Source: Lentzea sp. NBRC 102530 (GTDB lineage Bacteria; Actinomycetota; Actinomycetes; Mycobacteriales; Pseudonocardiaceae). From it: DNA of 63,287 nt. A program made the position numbers and the translations under genes. Below are positions 45,820 through 54,251 of the stretch, one piece after another. Under the pieces are notes generated by a model. It was not told the origin of the DNA, searched no databases, and was given only the letters and a program-made list of their open reading frames with translations. The stretch spans positions 1 through 63,287 of the forward strand of contig NZ_BSTF01000031.1 of NCBI RefSeq assembly GCF_030269365.1. The letters are read 5' to 3'. Numbering within the stretch: position 1 is the stretch's first letter; every line of letters begins with the position of its first letter.

Positions 45820-46135
45820 TGGGACAGCAGCCAATCGAGGGCGGCTGCGGCGTGGTCCAGAACCGAGATGCGGCCGTCGCCTCGGGATCGGCGGAGCCAT
45901 GCGGTGGAGATGTGGTTGGCCAACCATTGGCTGGGTTGGTGGATCGATGCCGTCGCGGTCGCCGTGCAGCGGGGAGGGTGGGCGCGGTGATGGTGGCGGA
46001 CAGGTTGAAGCCCGACGGGTGACGTAGGCGAGGTCGCCGTCGATCAGCTGGGCCGAGCTTGTTGGGGAAGACGCTGCGTAGCGTTCCTTCGGCGCGGCTT
46101 GCGGCGGTAACCCAGTTGACAGCAGGGCGGCGCAC
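45816..46135 (-). pseudogene. Decayed gene remnant next to the STAND gene
   Basis: The minus strand contains pieces of protein-like sequence in different frames: TAASRAEGTLRSVFPNKLG (about 46105-46050), QLIDGDLAYVTR in a second frame, and a convincing carboxyl end QWLANHISTAWLRRSRGDG...DHAAAALDWLLSH with a stop at 45816-45818, in a third. The frame changes imply at least two frameshifts. I do not recognise the parent family. The end overlaps the STAND gene's stop (CTAG shared). Confidence 0.45.
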
Positions 46136-46431
46136 GCGAGGGCGTGGGTGCGCCGCCTTGGTGGCTGGCTACTGCGAAGCGGTCTACATCGAGGGGTTGA
46201 CGATATGCGATATATCGGTGGCGACTGAGCTCATCAGGCGGTTGATTACTGGAAAGAAGCCGCCGTAGCGGGCCGGTTGCAGGAGATCCGGCAGCCGCCT
46301 GTTCGAAACAGCGGTTTTGGGGCAGGTCGAGGTTCGGGGTGGCAGAGCACCGGGGTGCCGACCCGTCGCATTCGCGCCGTACGTGGTCGCCTTGCGGCGG
46401 GGTCCAGCGGCTGTAGATCCGTATCGGGTGA
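46136..46431. other. Non-coding gap with a GATATATCGG element
   Basis: No credible gene. The palindrome CGATATATCG lies at 46208-46217, followed by GTG, like the elements at 30823 and 35950-35985. A frame at 46059-46268 reads through it but has no ribosome binding site or known similarity. The region lies downstream of the first lipoprotein gene. Confidence 0.5.
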
Positions 46432-46968
46432 TTAGGCGGATTCCTCGCGGGCTTCGAGCACCAGGCGGCGGTCGCCCAGCGGTGCGTCCAGCCGGACGGT
46501 CAGCGGCACCTGGCGGACCTCCTGCGTGCACACCGTGCCTGCGGGCTGCTTGGTGATCGTGACCAGCGTGATCTGGACGACGTCGGCGGACTGGCCGGTG
46601 ATCTCGGCCCGCGCCTCCTTGCAGCCGCCGCCCACGCCGAACACCTCGACGTCGCGGCCGTCGCCGAAGACGTAGGCCTCGTCGCGGTAGGTGTCTGACA
46701 ACGATGTCGTGTCGACCTTCTCCTTCGCCACGGGCGTGACGTTCGGGGGCACGACGGGCTTCTCCTCCGAGATGGAGACCGGGGGCTGGACCGGGGCGGT
46801 GGGGTTCGCGCCCGACGATCCCGGGGTGCCGCTCGACCCCGGCGCGTTCGTGCTGGTGCCCGTGGGCGAGCCGCCCGGCGAGCTGGAGCCGGGCGCGCCC
46901 GAGTCCGTGCCGGACGAGCAGCCGACGAGCACTACGGCGAGAGCAACGGCAGCGACGGCGTTTCTCAT
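46432..46968 (-). CDS. Lipoprotein of unknown function, copy A
   Basis: A 178-residue exported lipoprotein with a lipobox at VVLVGCSS (cysteine 17), a long Gly/Ser/Pro linker (about 18-65), and a C-terminal beta-rich domain containing VFGVGGGCKEARAEITGQ and VPLTVRLDAPLGDRRLVL. It is a paralog of the next gene upstream, sharing GGC...C, an LTV(R/Q)L strand and PLG(D/E)R. The ATG at 46968 has AGGA seven bases upstream; a GTG six bases earlier is possible. Function unknown. Confidence 0.82.
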   Translation of the reverse strand: MRNAVAAVALAVVLVGCSSGTDSGAPGSSSPGGSPTGTSTNAPGSSGTPGSSGANPTAPVQPPVSISEEKPVVPPNVTPVAKEKVDTTSLSDTYRDEAYVFGDGRDVEVFGVGGGCKEARAEITGQSADVVQITLVTITKQPAGTVCTQEVRQVPLTVRLDAPLGDRRLVLEAREESA

Positions 46969-47049
46969 GGCCACATCCTCGCAAAGCGGGACACGAAGTC
47001 CCGGTAAATGTCTCGCGGTTCTGTCCGGTGGAACGTTCCAGCGGAGGTA

Positions 47050-47078
47050 CCCGGCCGGCGGGGCAGGTGCCGGCCGGG
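47050..47078 (-). terminator. Terminator hairpin between lipoprotein genes
   Basis: CCCGGCCGGC (47050-47059) pairs perfectly with GCCGGCCGGG (47069-47078). It is just past the stop of lipoprotein copy B on the minus strand, so copy A is likely to have its own promoter or depend on readthrough. Confidence 0.65.
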
Positions 47079-47094
47079 CACCGGGGAGGGAGGT

Positions 47095-47577
47095 CTACTT
47101 CTGGTCCTGCCGCGACGTCAGCACGACGGTGCGCTCACCCAGCGGCTCGGACAGCTGGACGGTGAGCGGGGGGAAGCGGATGTCCATCGTGCACATCTGC
47201 TTCGTGAGCGGCGTCGTCTCCAGGAGCTCGATCTTCACCGTGGAAGCGTTCTGCTCCAGCACGGACGCGCTCGCCTTGCCGCAGCCGCCCTCCTGGGCGA
47301 CGACGCCGACGGTCTTCCCGTCCTTCTCCGTCCACACGGTGCGCGGGTGGTCCGGCGCCAGCGCGGTGGCGTCGAGCTTGGTCACGGGTTTGCCGTCCGG
47401 CGGAACTTCACCGGGTGCGACGTTGGGCGGCGCCTCGGACGACGGGTCCGAGGGCGCGGTGGCGGTCGGTAGCTCGGGACCGCCACCTGCCCCGGGGCTT
47501 GCGTTCTGCGCACTGCCACAGGCCGAGATGACGAGCAGCAGGACGCCAGTGCCAACTACGGTTCCTATGTGCCTCAT
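47095..47577 (-). CDS. Lipoprotein of unknown function, copy B
   Basis: A 160-residue lipoprotein, lipobox LLLVISACGS (cysteine 20), a Pro/Gly linker, then a domain parallel to copy A: VVAQEGGCGKASASVLEQN, MCTMDIRFPPLTVQLSEPLG and ERTVVLTSR. Both copies keep two cysteines in equivalent positions (GGC and the later C), likely a disulfide outside the membrane. It may bind an envelope component; nothing in the neighbourhood shows which. Confidence 0.82.
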   Translation of the reverse strand: MRHIGTVVGTGVLLLVISACGSAQNASPGAGGGPELPTATAPSDPSSEAPPNVAPGEVPPDGKPVTKLDATALAPDHPRTVWTEKDGKTVGVVAQEGGCGKASASVLEQNASTVKIELLETTPLTKQMCTMDIRFPPLTVQLSEPLGERTVVLTSRQDQK

Positions 47578-47651
47578 GTGAAGAGGACGGAACCGCGGTC
47601 ACAACGGGTTGCAGCGACTTCTCTTCACAGTTACCGGCTGATACCGAAGCG

Positions 47652-48782
47652 TCACCGGTTCACGGCGGTGACAGCCTCTCGCAAAGCTGACAACCTGGCC
47701 GCGGACGCGAGACCCCCGTGGTAGAGGTGGAACTCCTCCACGCCGGCGTCGACGTACGCGAGCCATTCCTTCGCGAGCGCGGCACCGTCGGCGGGCTTCG
47801 GCGGCAACCCCAGGACGTACGCGGCGATCCGCGTGTCCGGGGCGACGGCGCGCAGGGCCTCGATGCCGGGCACGGCGACGTCCGGCCCCGGCCAGCACAT
47901 CGTCGTCAGCACGTCGATGTCGGCGTCGACGCCACCCGCGACGGTCGCGAACGGTCCGGTCCCCCACGGGTCGGCCGTCACGTGCATGCCGATCCGGATC
48001 GAAGGCGCGGCAGCACGGATCTCGGAGACCAGCCGCTGCCGCAACGACCGCACCACACCGGTGCGCACGGCCTTCACGTCTTCCGCGAGCGCGCCCAGCG
48101 CTTCCTCGACGCTGGACGCCCCGCGATCGACCCCGGCCCGGACCGCTTCACGCAGGGCATCCGGGTCGGCGTACAGGGCGGTGCACGCTGAGCAGAAGCA
48201 CAGCGACAACAGCTTCTGCTGCACCGCGTTCCAGTCGGTGCCGTCGGTCTTCTCGTGGTGCCCGCCGTGGAAGAACCCCAGCGGCCCGGCGGCCTCCAGG
48301 ACGATCCCGTCGGGCGCACCGAGTTCCAGCACCTCCGACACCAGCACCGACGTGTACTCGACGACGTCGGGCTGCGCCGTGCACAACGCGTACGGGTAGC
48401 GGTCGCCGAACGCGTTCACCACGGTCAGGTCCGGGTGCAGGTCTCCCAGCCGCGAACTGTGCGTCAGCACCGTCCACGCGTACACCGGGAGTCCCGCTGC
48501 GCGGACCAGTGCGGCCGCGGCGCCGAACGAGTCCGGACCGTCCACCCAGGACGGTTCGGCCGGCACCAGGCGGCCGTACCTCTCCGCGCGCACCGGCAGG
48601 TAGAACGCCGCGTGCCGCGCGTCCACCAGGCGGTGCGACGGGTGCAACGGCGTCGCGGCCCGCACCGTGTGGTACGACGCGGCCAGGGCGATCGCGTCGA
48701 CGCCGAGGTCCTGGTACCGCGCGACGGCCTCGGGGTCTCCGACCAGGTCCCACGGGTAGGCGTGGACAACCGACTTCACCAC
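47652..48782 (-). CDS. Uncharacterised TIM-barrel-like protein in hexuronate operon
   Basis: A 376-residue soluble protein with no family I can name. Alternating strand/helix pattern and motifs such as VDAIALAASYHTVRAATPLH, PVYAWTVLTHSS, DGIVLEAAGPLGFFHGGHHEK and IRIGMHVTADPWGTG suggest a TIM barrel like that of glycoside hydrolases. LCFCSACTALY holds three cysteines in a CxCxxC pattern. It overlaps the gudD stop and is the last gene of the hexuronate operon, so it may act on a uronate-containing sugar or on an intermediate, but that is inference. GTG 48782 is 8 nt after GGAAG; GTG 48779 is also possible. Confidence 0.75.
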   Translation of the reverse strand: MVKSVVHAYPWDLVGDPEAVARYQDLGVDAIALAASYHTVRAATPLHPSHRLVDARHAAFYLPVRAERYGRLVPAEPSWVDGPDSFGAAAALVRAAGLPVYAWTVLTHSSRLGDLHPDLTVVNAFGDRYPYALCTAQPDVVEYTSVLVSEVLELGAPDGIVLEAAGPLGFFHGGHHEKTDGTDWNAVQQKLLSLCFCSACTALYADPDALREAVRAGVDRGASSVEEALGALAEDVKAVRTGVVRSLRQRLVSEIRAAAPSIRIGMHVTADPWGTGPFATVAGGVDADIDVLTTMCWPGPDVAVPGIEALRAVAPDTRIAAYVLGLPPKPADGAALAKEWLAYVDAGVEEFHLYHGGLASAARLSALREAVTAVNR

Positions 48783-50035
48783 CGGGGACGCTTCCTCTCG
48801 TAGCTCGGGTCGAACTTCTGCATGTAGCCCGTGTCGTCACGAGCCGTGATGCCGCACTTCTCGTAGTTCTCGGCCATGCGCGCCACCGCGTCGCGGTCGA
48901 GCGACACACCGAGACCCGGCGTGACGGGCACCGGCACCGCGCCGTCCACAAAGGACAGCACGCCGGGTTCGACGACCTCGTCGGCCGCGTTCCACGGGTA
49001 GTGCGTGTCGCAGGCGTAGTTCAGGTTCGGCGTCGCCGCGGCCAGGTGCGTCATCGCGGCCAGCGAGATGCCGAGGTGCGAGTTCGAGTGCATCGACAGG
49101 CCGATGCCGAACGTCTGGCAGATCATCCCGAGCTGCCGCGACCGCTGCAGACCGCCCCAGTAGTGGTGGTCCGACAGCAACACCTGCACGGCGTCCTGCT
49201 CGACCGACGGCTTCAGGTGCTCGAACGCGACCACGCACATGTTGGTGGCCAACGGCATCGCCGCCTTCGCGGCGACCTCCGCCATCCCGGAGATCTCCGG
49301 CGTCGGGTCCTCCAGGTACTCCAGCACGCCGTCGAGTTCGGCGGCCACGCGCAGCGACGTCTCCACGGACCAGGCCGCGTTCGGGTCGAGCCGCAGCGGG
49401 TGGTCCGGGAACGCCTCGCGCAGCGCGCGGATCGCCTCGATCTCCTGCTCCGGCGGGAAGACACCGCCCTTGAGCTTGATCGACCCGAACCCGTACCGCG
49501 AGATCATCTTCGACGCCTGCGCGACGATGCCCGCGGGGTCCACGGCCTCGCCCCACTCGTCGGGCTCGGCACCCGGGTGCCCGTCCCACTTGTAGAACAG
49601 GTAGGCGGAGTACGGCACCGCGTCCCGGACCTTGCCGCCCAGCAGGTCGTGCACCGGACGCCCCAGGGCCTTGCCCTGGATGTCCAGGCACGCCACCTCG
49701 AACGGCGAATACACCCGGTCGACGGTGCTCTCGGCCGTGATCTTCCCGGTCAGCCCGTGCTTGTCCGGCCCGGCCTTGCCGCCGAGCACGGCGGCGACCC
49801 GCGCATGCATCTCGTTGAGGGCGAAGACATCAAGGCCGATCAGTGAGTCCACAACGGACCGCGAGCGTTCCAGGTGCCCGAGGTCGCCGTAGGTCTCCCC
49901 CAGCCCCGAGATGCCCTCGTCGGTGTGCACCTCGACGATCGTGCGCAGCGCCCACGGCTCGTGCACACCGGCCGAGTTCAGCAGCGGCGGATCCCGGAAC
50001 GCGATCGGTGTCAGAACAATCTCGGTGATCTTCAT
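48776..50035 (-). CDS. gudD: Glucarate dehydratase (enolase superfamily)
   Basis: A 419-residue enolase-superfamily enzyme that dehydrates D-glucarate to 5-keto-4-deoxyglucarate. It has the SIKLKGG lysine motif, metal ligands around RLDPNAAW, YLEDP and ATNMCVVAFEH, and the histidine in MHSNSHLGIS, a combination specific for the glucarate dehydratase subgroup. Length fits. Its neighbours KdgD and KGSADH supply the next two steps. It follows kdgD by 13 nt and overlaps the unknown gene. Confidence 0.93.
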   Translation of the reverse strand: MKITEIVLTPIAFRDPPLLNSAGVHEPWALRTIVEVHTDEGISGLGETYGDLGHLERSRSVVDSLIGLDVFALNEMHARVAAVLGGKAGPDKHGLTGKITAESTVDRVYSPFEVACLDIQGKALGRPVHDLLGGKVRDAVPYSAYLFYKWDGHPGAEPDEWGEAVDPAGIVAQASKMISRYGFGSIKLKGGVFPPEQEIEAIRALREAFPDHPLRLDPNAAWSVETSLRVAAELDGVLEYLEDPTPEISGMAEVAAKAAMPLATNMCVVAFEHLKPSVEQDAVQVLLSDHHYWGGLQRSRQLGMICQTFGIGLSMHSNSHLGISLAAMTHLAAATPNLNYACDTHYPWNAADEVVEPGVLSFVDGAVPVPVTPGLGVSLDRDAVARMAENYEKCGITARDDTGYMQKFDPSYERKRPRW

Positions 50036-50048
50036 CCCGACCGCCCTC

Positions 50049-50963
50049 TCAGCTCAGCAGTGCCTTACCAGCGGCGATGATCTTGTCCAGTGCGGCGAGG
50101 TGCTCGTCGGCCGGGTCGACGAGCGGCGGGCGCACGCCCCCGACGTCGAGGCCGTTCGCGCGCACCGCGGCCTTCACCAGCGCGACCGCGTAGCCGGGCA
50201 CCGTGTCCCGCAGCTCGACCAGCGGCTTGTAGAACTCGAACAGGAACCGGTTCACCAGCTCGGTGTCACCGGCCTGTACAGCGTTGTAAAAACCGATCGA
50301 GATCTCCGGCGCGAAGCAGAACACCGCCGACGAGTAGAGCTCGACCCCGATCGCGCGGTACGCGAGCTGCGTCATCTCCGCGGTCGGCAGGCCGTTGAAG
50401 AACTGGAACGGCTTGTCGACGCCCGCGCGGACGGACAGCACGATCCGCTGCATCTGGTCGAGGTCGCCCAGGCCGTCCTTGAAACCGATGACGTTCGGAA
50501 TCGAGGCGACCTCGACGGCGGTCTCCGGCGTGAACCGCGCGTTGTTGCGCTGGTACACGATGACTGGCAGCTCGCTCGCGCCGGCGGCCTCCGCGACGTA
50601 GCGCACGAGACCCGCGGGCGGGTTCGTCACCAGGTACGGCGGCAGCAGCAGGATGCCCTGCGCACCGGCGCGTTCGGCCGCCCGCACGAACTCCTTGGTC
50701 TGCGCGATCGACCCACCCGCGCCGGCGAACACCGGCACCCTGCCCGCGGTCGCCTCGACCGCGACGGCGACGGCCCGTTCGAACTCCTCCAGCCCCAGAG
50801 CGTGGAACTCGCCGGTGCCGCACGCGACGAACACCGCGCCCGGCCCGGCGGAGACACCGTGCTTGACGTGCTCGGCGAGCACGTCGTACGCGATGTTCCC
50901 CTCGCTGTCGAACGGGGTCACCGGAAAGAACAGCACACCATCGAGTTGCATAACCAGACTCAT
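50049..50963 (-). CDS. kdgD: 5-dehydro-4-deoxyglucarate dehydratase
   Basis: A 304-residue Schiff-base enzyme of the DapA fold that dehydrates and decarboxylates 5-keto-4-deoxyglucarate to 2-oxoglutarate semialdehyde. GVLFFPVTPFDSEG is the family's N-terminal signature; the lysine is in IGFKDGLGD and the tyrosine in VIVYQRNNARF. ATG 50963 overlaps the permease stop (ATGA); an ATG at 50951 with AAGGG eight bases upstream is a possible real start. Confidence 0.95.
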   Translation of the reverse strand: MSLVMQLDGVLFFPVTPFDSEGNIAYDVLAEHVKHGVSAGPGAVFVACGTGEFHALGLEEFERAVAVAVEATAGRVPVFAGAGGSIAQTKEFVRAAERAGAQGILLLPPYLVTNPPAGLVRYVAEAAGASELPVIVYQRNNARFTPETAVEVASIPNVIGFKDGLGDLDQMQRIVLSVRAGVDKPFQFFNGLPTAEMTQLAYRAIGVELYSSAVFCFAPEISIGFYNAVQAGDTELVNRFLFEFYKPLVELRDTVPGYAVALVKAAVRANGLDVGGVRPPLVDPADEHLAALDKIIAAGKALLS

Positions 50964-51841
50964 CCCTTGATCGCTCCGGTGGTGATCCCACGCAGGAAGG
51001 ACTTCTGCAGCGACAGGTACACCACGAGGCTGGGTACCAGCGCCAGCAACGCACCGGCCAGCACGATGCCCGTTCCGACCATGTCGTCGGAGCGGAGCGC
51101 GAGAAGTGCGACCGTGAGCGTGTAATCGGAGGGGTCAGCGGCGACGATCAGGGGGAGCAGGTACTGCTCCCAAATCATGTTGAAACCGAACACGGCGATC
51201 ACGCCGAGCGCGGGTTTGCACAGCGGGAGGATGATCTGCGCGAAGAGACGCAGCTCCCCGGCACCGTCCACTTTGGCCGCTTCCTCCAGCTCGCCGGGGA
51301 TCTCCTTCATGAACTCCGTCATGACGAAGATGGAGAATCCCCAAGCCCCCAGCGGGAGGATGACGCCCAGCAGGGTGCCCTTGAGACTCACGTGCACCAG
51401 CGGTAGGTCTCCGATCACCAGCGACAGCGGGATCGCGATGACCTCCTCCGGCAACATCATCGTGGCGAGGATGACCAGCAGTGCGATGGCCTGACCGCGG
51501 AACTTCTTGCGCGCCAACGCGTACGCGGCGAAAACGCTCACCGCCAGCTGCAACAGCAGCGCACCACCCGCGATGATCAGCGAGTTCATCAGGTAGTGCC
51601 AGATCTTGTTCTCCGCCGCCACCTGGAAGTTGATGAGCGACGGGTTGTCCGGGACGATCGACAGCTGGGTCGGGTCCGGGTTGTGGTCGAACGCCCCGGA
51701 GAAGATGACCAGCAGCGGCCCGCAGAAAAGGATTACAGCGAGGGCCGAGAAGAGGAACCGGATGCCCCGGCTGACCCACGCGTCGGAGCGGGTGGACCAG
51801 CCGATGGCGCTGTCGAAACGGCTCGAGTTGACGGTGCTCAT
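50960..51841 (-). CDS. Sugar ABC transporter permease (MalG type)
   Basis: A 293-residue carbohydrate-uptake (CUT1) permease with six helices and the EAA loop ELEEAAKVDGAGELRLFAQIILPL, which docks on the ATPase. Its ATG at 51841 overlaps the stop of the other permease (ATGA), with GGAGGGAGG upstream. The operon contains no ATPase gene; a shared multi-sugar ATPase such as MsiK probably drives it. Confidence 0.92.
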   Translation of the reverse strand: MSTVNSSRFDSAIGWSTRSDAWVSRGIRFLFSALAVILFCGPLLVIFSGAFDHNPDPTQLSIVPDNPSLINFQVAAENKIWHYLMNSLIIAGGALLLQLAVSVFAAYALARKKFRGQAIALLVILATMMLPEEVIAIPLSLVIGDLPLVHVSLKGTLLGVILPLGAWGFSIFVMTEFMKEIPGELEEAAKVDGAGELRLFAQIILPLCKPALGVIAVFGFNMIWEQYLLPLIVAADPSDYTLTVALLALRSDDMVGTGIVLAGALLALVPSLVVYLSLQKSFLRGITTGAIKG

Positions 51842-52809
51842 CGGGCCTCCCTCCTGCGGCGGTACCACTGCACGCTGACCGTGAGGACCAGTGTTACCAG
51901 GAACAACAACACCGAACCAGCGGACGCGAGTCCGGCTTCGGACTGCTCGAACGCCGTGGTGTACACGCGGGTCATCCAGACGTCGGTCGATCCCGCGGGA
52001 CCACCGCCGGTGAGGACGTACACCTCGGTGAAGACGCGCAGGCCGCGGATCGCCGCCAGCGTCAGGAGGATCGTGATGACCGGCCGCAACGCCGGGAGCG
52101 TGACGTTCCAGATCCGTTGCGGCGTCGAGGCCCCGTCGATCGCGGCCGCCTCGTACTGCTGGCGGTCGATGCCGGCGAGCCCGGCGAGGATCAGCACCAT
52201 GTCGTACGGCGCGTGCTTCCAGATGCCGACGAACATGACCGAGACCAGCGACGTGTCCGTGCTGTGGATGTACTCCCACGGCCCGAGGCCGACCCACGAG
52301 ATCAGCTCGTTGAGGAAACCCTCGGGCGCCGGGTAGAAGAAGAGCCGCCAGATCTCACCGATGACCGCGGTGGCCGCCACGACGGGCAGGAACACCGCGG
52401 ACCGCACGAACCACAGCGACTTGGTGTGGCCTTCCAGCAGCAAAGCCAGGAAGAAGCCGATGACCATCGCGCCGATCGTCTGACCGCCGGCCAGCACGAG
52501 GGTGTGCCAGCTGGCGGTCAGGAACTTCTCGTCCTGCAGGATCGTCGCGTAGTTCCGGAACCCGACGAAGATGTCCCCGAGGAACGGCCGGACCTCGAAC
52601 AACGAGAGCCGGATGCCCTCGGCCATCGGGATGAACTTGAAGACCAGGAAGATCAGCGCGGCCGGCAGGAGGAAGAGCCACGGGATGAAGGTGGCTCCCG
52701 TGAGGCGACGCCGGCGGCGCCGCCTCACGGGGTGGGTTTCGACGGCACCGCCGCCACTAGCCGTCGAGCCCACGTCTCGGGTTTCGCCGAGTGACTGAAC
52801 AGAGGTCAC
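51838..52809 (-). CDS. Sugar ABC transporter permease (MalF type)
   Basis: A 323-residue CUT1 permease. A basic cytosolic N-terminus (VRRRRRRRLTGATF) precedes six helices; the EAA loop is QYEAAAIDGASTPQRIWNVTLP. It pairs with the MalG-type permease to form the hexuronate-type import channel. GTG 52809 overlaps the binding-protein stop (GTGA), so all three transporter genes are translationally coupled. Confidence 0.92.
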   Translation of the reverse strand: MTSVQSLGETRDVGSTASGGGAVETHPVRRRRRRRLTGATFIPWLFLLPAALIFLVFKFIPMAEGIRLSLFEVRPFLGDIFVGFRNYATILQDEKFLTASWHTLVLAGGQTIGAMVIGFFLALLLEGHTKSLWFVRSAVFLPVVAATAVIGEIWRLFFYPAPEGFLNELISWVGLGPWEYIHSTDTSLVSVMFVGIWKHAPYDMVLILAGLAGIDRQQYEAAAIDGASTPQRIWNVTLPALRPVITILLTLAAIRGLRVFTEVYVLTGGGPAGSTDVWMTRVYTTAFEQSEAGLASAGSVLLFLVTLVLTVSVQWYRRRREAR

Positions 52810-54125
52810 TTCGACGCCTTCTGGTTGTCCAGTTCCTTCTTGAGGGCTTCCGCGAGGGTCTTCAGCTCAGCCGAGGAGTCCGCGGGGCACTTCGCGAAGA
52901 TGGAGTTGAGGGTCTCCGAGGTCTTCTGCCGGAACGGCGCGAAGTTCGGGACGCTGGGGAACGGCCGCGCCTCGCTGGAGTACACGCCCGCCACGGTCGC
53001 CCACCGCGGGTCCTGGTACGTCGCGTTGACGTCGACGGTCTTGTTGACGGGCAGGCGCACGACGGGCTGCGGGTCGCCCTTCATGCCGGCCTGCTGCGCC
53101 TCGGGCGTGATCAGGTACTCGGCGAGCTTCTTCTGGTCGGCGGTCTTCGCGGAGCCGGCCATCTGGTAGATGTTCTCGCCCTCACCGAGCACGGTGGCGC
53201 CGGCCGGTCCCTTGGGGGACGCGACGACCTCGTACTTGTCCTTGCCGATCGACTTGTCGAAGCGGCCGATCATGTACGGGCCGGTGAGGTAGATGCCGCT
53301 CTTGCCTGACTCGAACAGCGGGTGCGCGTCGTTCGTGCCGAGGGTCAGCGAGCCGGGCTGCATGACCTTGTCCTCGCAGAAGAGCTTGCGCAGCCGATCG
53401 ACCGCCTTGGTGGACTCCGGCGAGTCGATGCCGACGCGGAACTTGCCGTCGCCCTCGTCCTCGAGGATGTCGCCGCCGCCCTGCCAGATGTAGCTCGCGG
53501 CCCACCAGGCGAGGTAGCCGCGGTCGGTCGTGCCGGGCACGAGCATGCCGTAGGTGTCGTTCTGCCCGTTGCCGTCGGGGTCGTTGAAGGTGAACGCCTT
53601 CGCGAGGTCGTCGAGCTCCTCCCACGTGGTGGGGACGGGCTTGCCGAGCTTCTCGCGCCAGTCCTTGCGGATCAGCGTGACCATCGCCTGGGTGGAGTAC
53701 GGGATGGCGTAGAACTTGCCGTCCGCGCCCTTCCCGTTGTTCCAGGCGCGGTCGACGATGTCGCCGGCACCCGCGACGTCGTCCTTGCTGACCTCGGTCG
53801 TCCAGCCCTGCTTGACGAAGTTGCCGAGCGAGCCCGTGTCGGTGATGACGACGTCGGGGAGGTCCTTCGAGGCGGCGCGCTGCTGCACCTGCTTGTCGAA
53901 GTCGTTGAAGATCGGCTTGTAGTCGACCTGCACACCGGTCTTCTCGGTGAACGACTTGAAGATCTTCTCGTAGACCTTCGCGGTCGCCTCGGTGGAGCGG
54001 GTCCACACCTCCAGAGGCTTGTTCGGGTCCTTGTTGGACGTCGCCGCCGTGCCACCGCCGCCGCATCCCGCGAGCAGCGCGGCCACGCCGAGCGTGGCAA
54101 GTGTTGTGGCAGTTCTACGGCGCAT
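52806..54125 (-). CDS. Sugar ABC transporter substrate-binding lipoprotein
   Basis: A 439-residue extracellular solute-binding protein of family 1: signal peptide with lipobox LLAGCGG (cysteine 21), then VWTRSTEATAKVYEKIFKSF, DLPDVVITDTGSLGNFVKQG, and AWWAASYIWQGGGDIL. First gene of the hexuronate operon; ligand is presumably galacturonate, glucuronate or an oligomer, by context. The promoter overlaps the palindrome at 54142-54157. Confidence 0.92.
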   Translation of the reverse strand: MRRRTATTLATLGVAALLAGCGGGGTAATSNKDPNKPLEVWTRSTEATAKVYEKIFKSFTEKTGVQVDYKPIFNDFDKQVQQRAASKDLPDVVITDTGSLGNFVKQGWTTEVSKDDVAGAGDIVDRAWNNGKGADGKFYAIPYSTQAMVTLIRKDWREKLGKPVPTTWEELDDLAKAFTFNDPDGNGQNDTYGMLVPGTTDRGYLAWWAASYIWQGGGDILEDEGDGKFRVGIDSPESTKAVDRLRKLFCEDKVMQPGSLTLGTNDAHPLFESGKSGIYLTGPYMIGRFDKSIGKDKYEVVASPKGPAGATVLGEGENIYQMAGSAKTADQKKLAEYLITPEAQQAGMKGDPQPVVRLPVNKTVDVNATYQDPRWATVAGVYSSEARPFPSVPNFAPFRQKTSETLNSIFAKCPADSSAELKTLAEALKKELDNQKASK

Positions 54126-54141
54126 CGTCGGAGCCCTTCAT

Positions 54142-54157
54142 GTTCAGATATGTGAAC
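54142..54157. promoter_or_regulatory. IclR-type operator of the hexuronate operon
   Basis: GTTCAGATATGTGAAC is a 16-bp near-perfect palindrome, mismatched at one pair only; another half-site, GTGAAC, lies at 54171-54176. On the minus strand TTCACA and CATATC, 17 nt apart, make a promoter for the binding-protein gene that overlaps the palindrome, so binding of the IclR protein would block transcription. Confidence 0.6.
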
Positions 54158-54251
54158 GTGGGTCGTACTTGTGAACCTGGGACAGGACTGTAAGAATCAG
54201 CACAGCAACGTGTCAAGGGAAAGTTTCTTTCCTGTTTCGAGGAGGCTGCAG

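Noticed and set aside
46059..46268. Small plus-strand frame of 69 codons
   Set aside because: No ribosome binding site, crosses the GATATATC element and overlaps the remnant on the other strand; no similarity recognised.
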